DNA from: an uncultured Lachnospiraceae bacterium
GTDB lineage: Bacteria; Bacillota; Clostridia; Lachnospirales; Lachnospiraceae
DNA: 17,242 bases
Direction: 5' to 3'
NCBI GenBank assembly: GCA_910579645.1
Contig: CAJTVK010000094.1
Span: 1 to 17,242 of the forward strand
Shown here: piece after piece, positions 1-6,290 of the stretch
How positions within the stretch are numbered: the first letter of the stretch is position 1
Layout: each line of letters begins with the position of its first letter
Translations under genes and position numbers: made by a program
The notes under the pieces: model-generated
Databases searched by the model: none
What the model saw: only the letters and a program-made list of their open reading frames with translations
Told to the model about the DNA's origin: nothing

Positions 1-1112
1 ATATCGCAGGCTTTCAGGTGCAGGTTGCAGCCTCTGTGCGGATCCTGATGATAAGTGCTTTTACTGCAGGCGTGATGTGGCAGGCTCTTTCTTCGAAAGA
101 TAATGCTGTGGAACTGAAACATATGCTGATGCTGCCGCATCAGCCCCAAGAGTTTATCTTCTCCTATGTGGCGGCACTGGGAGCCTATACGATTCTTACA
201 AAGACAGGGCTGCTTTTGGCGGTTCTGCTGGCTGTTTCGGCATGGAAGCCTATAGAGATGATAGGAATGGTCATCAGTATGCTTCATGCGGTCCTTATGG
301 CTGCCGCAGTCTATTCCCTGAGAAAATATTGGTATGCGGGTGGACTTTGGGCTGCTGCCATAGTGTCTGCTATTTTGTTTTTAGGAAGCGAGCTTTTGGT
401 TGGACTGTTGCTGCCTGTGAATGGTCTGGTCGCTGTCCTGATTTTGCGGAAGGCAGAGGACTGCGCTTTTTATCAGGGTGAGAGTGAGAAAAGCCATGCT
501 ATTAAGCAGGGGAAGAGAGGTTCCCTATGGCGGTACTTTTTCCGGTATCTGAGCAGCCACAAGAATTATCTGCTCAATACCGCGGTGATGTGGTGCGTAG
601 CCATTGTAATGCCGTGTTTTTTAAGAGAAATGGCCGGGCTGTCCGTTGTCCCGGTGGGTTTTGCAATTTTATCCCTGAATACGCCCATCTGTATCCTGCT
701 TTCCTGTGACCGTGACCTGGAACAGGCAGTCCGTTTCCTGCCCGGACAAAAACGACGATTTTGCATCCCCTACTGCCTGTTTATTTTTTCCTGTAATATG
801 GCTGCGGATGCGATATTCCTCTGTAGCTGGCAGATACAAAACGGCGGTGTCACTGTCTTAATGATTGGCGGGGCTGTTTTCTTTGCCCTGCAGAGTGCGG
901 TGCTGTCGGTGCTTCTGGAATGGTTTTATCCCATTCGTGGCTGGAAGATTGAAAGCGACCTGTGGCATCATCCGCGGAAATATGTGGTTCCGGTGGTGAT
1001 GCTGCTGCTTGCGGGAGGCACCTGCGCCTGGCCGGTACTGCTGTATGTCCTATTGGTTTTACTGGCTGTGGAAATTGTAATTTTGCTTTTTATACCCAAA
1101 GGGCACCCGTGA
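1..1112 (+). CDS. Multi-pass membrane protein, probable ABC exporter permease (5'-truncated by window)
   Basis: The reading frame is already open at the first complete codon (position 3), and no ribosome binding site precedes the first possible start, a GTG at 18, so the gene very likely begins upstream. About 364 residues are visible. They form many hydrophobic helices (roughly eight to ten), with a basic cytosolic loop near the middle (residues about 155-175 counted from the GTG) and a short basic C-terminus. No catalytic motif is visible. The general look (paired membrane blocks and a central charged loop) fits the permease half of an ABC-2-like exporter whose ATPase would lie upstream, but this is inference from topology and not a firm family match. 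It is convergent with the LacI-family gene that follows and has no obvious role in the glucan locus. Confidence 0.6.
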   Translation, partial: IAGFQVQVAASVRILMISAFTAGVMWQALSSKDNAVELKHMLMLPHQPQEFIFSYVAALGAYTILTKTGLLLAVLLAVSAWKPIEMIGMVISMLHAVLMAAAVYSLRKYWYAGGLWAAAIVSAILFLGSELLVGLLLPVNGLVAVLILRKAEDCAFYQGESEKSHAIKQGKRGSLWRYFFRYLSSHKNYLLNTAVMWCVAIVMPCFLREMAGLSVVPVGFAILSLNTPICILLSCDRDLEQAVRFLPGQKRRFCIPYCLFIFSCNMAADAIFLCSWQIQNGGVTVLMIGGAVFFALQSAVLSVLLEWFYPIRGWKIESDLWHHPRKYVVPVVMLLLAGGTCAWPVLLYVLLVLLAVEIVILLFIPKGHP

Positions 1113-1121
1113 ATGCAGGTT

Positions 1122-1142
1122 CGGGCGGGCAGGCTCCGCCCG
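1122..1142. terminator. GC-rich hairpin between convergent genes
   Basis: CGGGCGG (1122-1128) and CCGCCCG (1136-1142) form a perfect 7-bp GC stem with a 7-base loop. It lies in the 51-base gap between the membrane-protein stop and the LacI-family stop, where a bidirectional terminator is expected. No T-run follows on either strand, so intrinsic termination is uncertain. Confidence 0.35.
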
Positions 1143-1163
1143 TCAAGGTATATGCCGGTATCA

Positions 1164-2165
1164 TTATAGGGTTTTTGCAGGAGCCGGCCCTGTGGAATCC
1201 CGGACAATTAAGGTCGCCCGCAGCAGAATGGAACCTATGGCGACTTTGTTCAGCAAACAGGATAAGGCATAATAACCGCATTTTCCCAATGCAATCCTGT
1301 CTTGGCGAATTGTGGTAAGGGGAGGCATTGTATAGGCAGTCATAGGAAGATCGTCAAAACCTATGATGCTGATATCTTTTGGGATGCGTATATCTCTGTC
1401 ATTGCATTCCGTGATTGCGGAGATAGCCCGTACGTCATGGGAAAAAAGGATAGCCGTGACACCTTGCTTAAGAAGTTTGGGAATATATTCTCTTGTGGAT
1501 TCTGCCACATAATATCCCAATCCGATATAATTTTCATTTACTTCCAAGCCGTATTTATGCAAAGCATTGATATAGGCACCGTATCTGGCTTTTAAGATAT
1601 AAGAATCCAATGGGCCGGATATGAGGCCTATTTTTCTATGCCCCAGTTTCATTAAATGTTTCACTGCAAGTTCATAGCCTTCCTGGCTGTCGCAGCCTAC
1701 GGAGGCTATATTGGGATTTTCTTTAATATAATTGTCGTAAAGGACGGCCGGGATTTGGGAAATGCGGAATTCCTGCATCCATGGATCCAAAAGGGAAAGG
1801 CCGAGGATAAAAGATGCCTGGTAACCTTCCTGCATCATAAAGACACTGTAAGGCGTTAATTTCTGGAAATTGATGGAAATCGGAATAATATCTACAATCC
1901 AGCCCTCCGGTTCGGCCATCTGCTTAAAGCCTAGAATAATGTCATGACCGAATTGGTTCGGTGTATTGTAATCCATATTTTCCACTAGAATACATAGTTT
2001 TTTTTCCTTTTTCTGCAGACGTTTATTGACATAGCCAAGTTCTACCGCAGTTTCCAATATTTTTTTGCGCATTTCTTCACTGACATCCGTAGCGTTGCTT
2101 AATGCTTTCGATACAGTGCTTTTGGAGATGCCTAATTTTTCTGCAATATCGTTCATTGTGGCCAT
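1164..2165 (-). CDS. LacI-family transcriptional regulator of the glucan locus
   Basis: This 333-residue protein is a LacI/GalR-type regulator. Residues about 4-24 form the N-terminal helix-turn-helix (MNDIAEKLGISKSTVSKAL), and a periplasmic-binding-protein-like effector domain follows from about residue 57 (LCILVEN onward), with GFDDLP near the C-terminus typical of the family. I chose the ATG at 2165 because AGGAGG (2174-2179) sits 8 bases upstream. The frame stays open to an ATG at 2264, but that stretch encodes an implausible hydrophobic run and contains the likely promoter. The hinge region (GYVNKRLQKKEKK) lacks the usual PNxxAR-like sequence. The gene is divergent from the solute-binding protein, so control of the maltodextrin-type importer and debranching genes is the natural inference. 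The ligand is unknown. Confidence 0.9.
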   Translation of the reverse strand: MATMNDIAEKLGISKSTVSKALSNATDVSEEMRKKILETAVELGYVNKRLQKKEKKLCILVENMDYNTPNQFGHDIILGFKQMAEPEGWIVDIIPISINFQKLTPYSVFMMQEGYQASFILGLSLLDPWMQEFRISQIPAVLYDNYIKENPNIASVGCDSQEGYELAVKHLMKLGHRKIGLISGPLDSYILKARYGAYINALHKYGLEVNENYIGLGYYVAESTREYIPKLLKQGVTAILFSHDVRAISAITECNDRDIRIPKDISIIGFDDLPMTAYTMPPLTTIRQDRIALGKCGYYALSCLLNKVAIGSILLRATLIVRDSTGPAPAKTL

Positions 2166-2226
2166 ATCGGTAGCCTCCTGCAAAAATTTGTTAAAGATGA
2201 CAATAATAATAATAAGGAATAATAAG

Positions 2227-2255
2227 ATTATAACAGGATAAAGCATAAAAAACAA
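2227..2255 (-). promoter_or_regulatory. Promoter of the LacI-family gene
   Basis: On the minus strand, TTGTTT (2250-2255) and a perfect TATAAT (2227-2232) are separated by 17 bases. Transcription would begin near 2220 and give a leader of about 55 bases before the ATG at 2165. This placement supports the shorter start of the regulator. Confidence 0.6.
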
Positions 2256-2350
2256 GGTTGCCATCTAAACTTTAAAAAGAGTTTTTATATAAGATGCAGG
2301 AAAAAAGAGCGTCGTTATAGTAATAATGGACTATTCTCATTAGGTGGGCA

Positions 2351-2401
2351 TCGAAACGAAAAAAAATCTCGTTTCGAAATTTACATTTCGACAAGTTTCG
2401 A
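2351..2401. repeat. Cluster of four TTTCGA motifs, candidate operator region
   Basis: TCGAAACGA (2351-2359) and TCGTTTCGA (2369-2377) are perfect 9-bp inverted arms with a 9-base A-rich spacer. The second arm continues into the palindrome TTTCGAAA (2372-2379). Two more TTTCGA copies lie at 2386-2391 and 2396-2401. The cluster sits between the divergent regulator and importer promoters, where a LacI-family or global regulator would bind. No experimental operator consensus is matched here, so the role is inferred. Confidence 0.4.
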
Positions 2402-2472
2402 GTCAATAGGTAATTTGCACAATATATGCATAATATGTAGGAACATGTAGTAAATATGCACAAAATTAGCAC

Positions 2473-2501
2473 TTGACTTAATCTTTCGTCTATGATAATG
2501 T
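2473..2501 (+). promoter_or_regulatory. Candidate promoter of the solute-binding-protein operon
   Basis: TTGACT (2473-2478) is a good -35. The -10 could be GATAAT (2494-2499, 15-base spacer) or TAATGT (2496-2501, 17-base spacer). The transcript would start just upstream of a pair of GAAACTT repeats (2512-2518 and 2522-2528, spaced 10 bases), placed where a repressor could block elongation. Confidence 0.45.
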
Positions 2502-2510
2502 CTTTTTTAG

Positions 2511-2532
2511 AGAAACTTAACGAAACTTTAAG
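2511..2532. promoter_or_regulatory. Candidate operator downstream of the importer promoter
   Basis: GAAACTT occurs twice with a 10-base period (2512-2518, 2522-2528), and CTTAA/TTAAG form inverted ends (2516-2520, 2528-2532). The 9-mer AAACTTTAA at 2523-2531 recurs exactly at 2267-2275, next to the -35 of the divergent LacI-family promoter. One copy at each promoter is what a shared repressor site would look like. Binding is inferred. Confidence 0.35.
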
Positions 2533-2561
2533 GAATCTAAATTAAAAGGAGGCAAACCAAA

Positions 2562-3884
2562 ATGAAAAAGTTAGTGGTTGCATTATTATTGGCAGCGATG
2601 ACGATGACTGCCGTAACCGGATGTGGGAATGGAGGAGCAGGTGCTTCAAATAATGCATCGGAGCCTGCGGCAACAGCGCCGGCCGACACTTCGTCAGGAA
2701 CGGAAGCGGCACCGGCAGATACGGCAGCTTCAGGAGAAACTCAGGACATCACTTTAAAAGTATGGTGCCCGCAGAATCAGGTGGACACAGGAATTATGGA
2801 GAAGCAGCAGACTGCTTTTGCGGCTGAGCATCCTGAGTGGAACATTACATGGAAAACGGAAATCGTTGGGGAAGATAAATGTCAGGATTCCCTGCTGAAA
2901 GATGTTGGGGCAGCGGCAGATGTATTCATGTTTGCAAGTGACCAGCTTCCTGCCATGGTAGAGGCCGGGGCAATCGCAAGGCTTGGCGGCGCTACAGAGG
3001 AAATGGTAAAGACATCCATCGCAGAATCCGTAGTTGCGACAGCAACCGTAGATGATGCGCTTTATGCGATTCCTTTTACGCATAATACATTTTTCATGTT
3101 CTATGACAAGACTATCTTGGATGATTCGGATGTTACTTCTTTAGAGAAGATTATGGCAACAGAAACAGCGGACAACGTATATAATTTTTACTTTGAATCC
3201 GCAGGCGGGTGGAAACTGGGATGCTACTATTATGGTGCAGGCCTGAGCATCTTCGGTGACGACGGAAGCGATCTTTCCGCAGGCGTTGACTGGAACAATG
3301 AAAAAGGCGTTGCAGTTACCAACTATCTGATTGACCTGATCAATAACCCGAAATGTGCATACGACGGAGAAATTTCCGTTTCCGAATTGGTAGCTGACCA
3401 CAGGCTCGGTGCATGGTTTGACGGTTCTTGGAACTATGATTTGTATAAAGAAGCTTTGGGCGACGACTTAGGTATGTGCATTATCCCTACCTTTAATCCG
3501 GACGGAACGGATTATCAGCTTTTAGGTTTCTATGGTTCCAAATGTATCGGTGTAAATGCGCAGTCTCAAAATATGGCAGCAGCAGTAGCTTTTGCAGCTT
3601 ATCTTGGAAATGAAGAGAACCAGATTCTGCGTTATGAAATGTCCGCACAGATTCCTGCTAACATGGCAGCCGGCGAAAGCGATGCGGTAAAAGCAGACCC
3701 TCTTGCATCCGTACTTGTGGAAGAGGCAAATAAGGCCAGCGTGGCACAGCCTGCAAACTCTACATTCAGTTCCAGATACTGGACATATGCAGGTGCGATT
3801 CCTACGGAAATCAGAAGCGGTGAGATTAGCAAGGACAATGTACAAGAGAAACTGGATGCTTTTGTAACGGCAATGACACAGTAA
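2562..3884 (+). CDS. Sugar ABC transporter substrate-binding lipoprotein (MalE-like)
   Basis: This 440-residue protein starts at an ATG preceded by AAAGGAGG. Residues 1-20 are a lipoprotein signal peptide ending in a lipobox (AVTGC), with Cys21 as the lipidated residue, so the protein is anchored outside the membrane. A low-complexity Ala/Thr/Ser-rich linker (about 25-60) precedes the family 1 extracellular solute-binding domain (from ITLKVWCP at about 64). It is the first gene of the importer operon. The ligand is most likely a maltodextrin-type oligosaccharide, inferred from the LacI regulator, the MalF/MalG-type permeases and the two debranching enzymes downstream. The exact sugar cannot be read from the sequence. 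Confidence 0.9.
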   Translation: MKKLVVALLLAAMTMTAVTGCGNGGAGASNNASEPAATAPADTSSGTEAAPADTAASGETQDITLKVWCPQNQVDTGIMEKQQTAFAAEHPEWNITWKTEIVGEDKCQDSLLKDVGAAADVFMFASDQLPAMVEAGAIARLGGATEEMVKTSIAESVVATATVDDALYAIPFTHNTFFMFYDKTILDDSDVTSLEKIMATETADNVYNFYFESAGGWKLGCYYYGAGLSIFGDDGSDLSAGVDWNNEKGVAVTNYLIDLINNPKCAYDGEISVSELVADHRLGAWFDGSWNYDLYKEALGDDLGMCIIPTFNPDGTDYQLLGFYGSKCIGVNAQSQNMAAAVAFAAYLGNEENQILRYEMSAQIPANMAAGESDAVKADPLASVLVEEANKASVAQPANSTFSSRYWTYAGAIPTEIRSGEISKDNVQEKLDAFVTAMTQ

Positions 3885-3907
3885 CAGAAGTATGAGGAGG
3901 TTTTCAG

Positions 3908-4600
3908 ATGGGTATTTTTAAGAAAAAAGTCCAGCCCCTTTATTTCAGGCCAAGCGATGCCAGCGTAGCGCAGGCATTCAAGAACGGAAATGCTATGACA
4001 AAATTATCCTTCTTTGTTTTCGGCCTTGGAAATATTGCGAATAAGCAGCTTGTCAGGGGACTTATTTTCCTGGCAATGGAAATTGGATATTTTGCCTACC
4101 TGTTTTCCTTCGGCATCGGTGCCTTGGGTGATTTCATCACCCTCGGTACCGTGGAACAGGGGCAGGTGTTTAATGAGGCACTGGGTATTTATGAATATAG
4201 CGCAGGGGATGACTCCATGTTATGTCTGTTGTATGGTGTTATCACGCTTGCGTTGACGGCAGCTATTATTTTTATTGGGTGTATGTCGGGGAAAAGTGCT
4301 TACTGCACGCAGTTCCGGAAGGAAAAAGGAATGGATATTCCTTCCTTTATGGATGATATAAGGTCACTGAAGGAAGAAAACCTTCATGCATTCTTACTGG
4401 CTTTTCCTATTATCGGTATACTGTGCTTTACCGTCGTTCCGTTGGTTTTCATGATTTTAATTGCGTTCACCAGCTATGACCATGATCACCAGCCGCCCGG
4501 AAATTTGTTCACATGGGTTGGGCTTGCGAACTTTAAATCCATGTTTTCGCAGGGAAGCAAATTGGCTTCTACATTCTGGCGGTATTATCATGGACATTGA
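3908..4600 (+). CDS. MalF-type sugar permease, N-terminal half (frameshifted gene, part 1)
   Basis: The ATG follows GAGGAGG (3894-3900) by 7 bases. The frame encodes 230 residues: a short basic N-terminus, an extended N-terminal membrane region, then the helix and loop that normally open the core MalF domain (AFPIIGILCFTVVPLVFMIL, then a TSYDHDHQPP segment). It ends abruptly after STFWRYYHGH at a TGA (4598-4600). The rest of the permease continues at once in another frame. One extra base after the CGG codon (4580-4582) would read FWR-VLSWTLIWAVV and join both parts into one 464-residue protein, which fits MalF-type permeases. As given, this product lacks the core membrane domain with its EAA loop and should not work alone. 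Confidence 0.85.
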   Translation: MGIFKKKVQPLYFRPSDASVAQAFKNGNAMTKLSFFVFGLGNIANKQLVRGLIFLAMEIGYFAYLFSFGIGALGDFITLGTVEQGQVFNEALGIYEYSAGDDSMLCLLYGVITLALTAAIIFIGCMSGKSAYCTQFRKEKGMDIPSFMDDIRSLKEENLHAFLLAFPIIGILCFTVVPLVFMILIAFTSYDHDHQPPGNLFTWVGLANFKSMFSQGSKLASTFWRYYHGH

Positions 4601-5301
4601 TTTGGGCAGTTGTGGCGACCGTAAGCTGTTATATTCTCGGTTTGCTGCTGGCGCTTCTGATTAACAGGAAAGGCACCAGGGCAAAGGGCTTTTGGAGATT
4701 TATGTTCGTGCTTTCCGTGGCAGTGCCGCAGTTCGTTACTTTGCTTAGCATGAGGACGATTTTCAATGCTAACGGCCCGGTTAACGTATTGCTGAGGGAA
4801 ATCGGCATAATTGGGGCAACAGAATCGATTCCCTTTTTTACCAATCCCTTGTATGCAAAGATTACGATTATCTGTATCAATATTTGGATTGGCGTACCGT
4901 TTACGATGCTGTCCACTACGGGTATTCTGCAGAATATCCCGGCGGAACTGTATGAAGCGGCTAAGATTGACGGGGCAAGTGCACCGACTATCTTCCGGAA
5001 AATTACTCTTCCTTACATGCTGTTTGTTATGACTCCGAACTTGATTACCTCCTTTACGGGAAATATTAATAACTTCAACGTAATTTTCCTGTTGTCAGGC
5101 GGTGGTCCGGATTCATTGGATTATTATTACGCAGGAAAAACGGATTTGCTGGTTACATGGCTATATAGATTGACAATTACGCAGAAGGATTACAATCTGG
5201 GAGCCGTTATCGGTATTCTGGTATTCATTATCCTTGCAACCGTGTCACTGATAACGTACCGTCGTACAGGTTCTTATAAAGATGAGGGGGCGTTCCAATA
5301 A
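4597..5301 (+). CDS. MalF-type sugar permease, C-terminal half (frameshifted gene, part 2)
   Basis: This frame carries the core of a binding-protein-dependent sugar permease: several membrane helices, the AVPQFV segment, and the EAA loop (EAAKIDGASAPTIFRKITLP, near residues 119-138) that contacts the transporter ATPase. The TTG at 4597 is only the first start-like codon and has no ribosome binding site. The frame is best read as the continuation of the gene beginning at 3908, interrupted by loss of one base near 4581. Its TAA overlaps the ATG of the next permease by one base, as expected for an intact operon. Independent translation of this half is unlikely. Confidence 0.85.
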   Translation: MIWAVVATVSCYILGLLLALLINRKGTRAKGFWRFMFVLSVAVPQFVTLLSMRTIFNANGPVNVLLREIGIIGATESIPFFTNPLYAKITIICINIWIGVPFTMLSTTGILQNIPAELYEAAKIDGASAPTIFRKITLPYMLFVMTPNLITSFTGNINNFNVIFLLSGGGPDSLDYYYAGKTDLLVTWLYRLTITQKDYNLGAVIGILVFIILATVSLITYRRTGSYKDEGAFQ

Positions 5302-6152
5302 TGAGAGCAAAAAGAATTATTACCAATACAGCCTGTCACATTTTGCTGGCTATTCTGAGTGTTATCTGGGTATTGCCTATTTTCTATGTTGTTTTGACCT
5401 CGTTCCGTGCAGAAAGCGGTTCTTATAAGAGTTACATATGGCCAAGGGGATTTACGCTGGACAATTATATAAATCTGTTTCATGGGAACAGCAATATTGA
5501 CTTTTCCAGATGGTTTATGAATACTTTCATTATTGCAATTTTCAGTACAGTACTTTCCGCATTTTTCGTATTGTGCGTATCTTATGTAATGAGCAGGCTG
5601 CGGTTTAAAATGCGTAAATCTTTTATGAACATAGCCTTGGTATTGGGGATGTTCCCCGGCTTTATGTCGATGATTGCAGTATATTATATTCTGAAGGGGC
5701 TTGGCCTTCTGGAAACTGGCGTGCTGAAACAAGTGGCTCTGGTGTTGGTATACTCGGGTGGAGCAGGGCTTGGTTTCTATATGGCAAAGGGATTTTTTGA
5801 TACAATTCCCAAAACCATTGATGAAGCGGCATATATTGACGGGGCGACAAAGTGGGATACTTTTATCAGAATTACGATTCCTTTGTCAAAACCGATTATT
5901 ACATATACTTTAATCACTGCTTTTATGGGGCCTTGGGTAGATTATATATTTGCAAAGGTTATCATGGGAGAAGAAAGACCGTACTATACAATTGCCATCG
6001 GACTTTGGACAATGTTGGAGCAGGAATTTGTGGAATACTATTATACGCAGTTCTATGCGGGATGTGTTGTTATTTCCATTCCGATAGCCATACTCTTCCT
6101 TCTGACGCAGAAGTGTTATGTGGAAGGCGTATCAGGGGCTGTCAAAGGTTAG
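5301..6152 (+). CDS. MalG-type sugar ABC transporter permease
   Basis: This 283-residue inner-membrane permease starts at an ATG that overlaps the previous stop (TAATG), with GAGGGGG upstream. It has about six membrane helices. The conserved EAA loop lies at residues about 174-197 (IDEAAYIDGATKWDTFIRIT), which docks on the nucleotide-binding subunit. Length and layout are normal for MalG. It would pair with the MalF-type permease and the lipoprotein to import an oligosaccharide. No ATPase gene follows, so a shared multi-sugar ATPase encoded elsewhere is inferred, as is common in Firmicutes. Confidence 0.92.
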   Translation: MRAKRIITNTACHILLAILSVIWVLPIFYVVLTSFRAESGSYKSYIWPRGFTLDNYINLFHGNSNIDFSRWFMNTFIIAIFSTVLSAFFVLCVSYVMSRLRFKMRKSFMNIALVLGMFPGFMSMIAVYYILKGLGLLETGVLKQVALVLVYSGGAGLGFYMAKGFFDTIPKTIDEAAYIDGATKWDTFIRITIPLSKPIITYTLITAFMGPWVDYIFAKVIMGEERPYYTIAIGLWTMLEQEFVEYYYTQFYAGCVVISIPIAILFLLTQKCYVEGVSGAVKG

Positions 6153-6230
6153 TATGGGATGGCTTGGAAGATTGTGAGAGGATAAAAATCCGTCTATGGC
6201 GGAATAATTAATAAGGAAACAGTTTATAGG

Positions 6231-6276
6231 AAGGGCAGTTGCAAAATAGAATACTTATTTTGTAGCTGCCCTTTTT
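6231..6276 (+). terminator. Rho-independent terminator after the importer genes
   Basis: AAGGGCAGTTGCAAAATA (6231-6248) pairs along its full 18 bases with TATTTTGTAGCTGCCCTT (6256-6273), including two G-T wobbles, around a 7-base loop. A run of five Ts (6272-6276) follows. It ends the importer transcript but lies only 14 bases before the pullulanase-like start. Expression of the debranching genes therefore needs readthrough or a weak promoter within 6153-6230, where I see no convincing one. Confidence 0.75.
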
Positions 6277-6290
6277 GGGAGTGAAGGATT

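Noticed and set aside
2166..2264. N-terminal extension of the LacI-family protein with a hydrophobic membrane-like stretch
   Set aside because: The extra 33 codons cover the TTGTTT-17-TATAAT promoter, and AGGAGG sits properly before the ATG at 2165. The hydrophobic look comes from AT-rich DNA.
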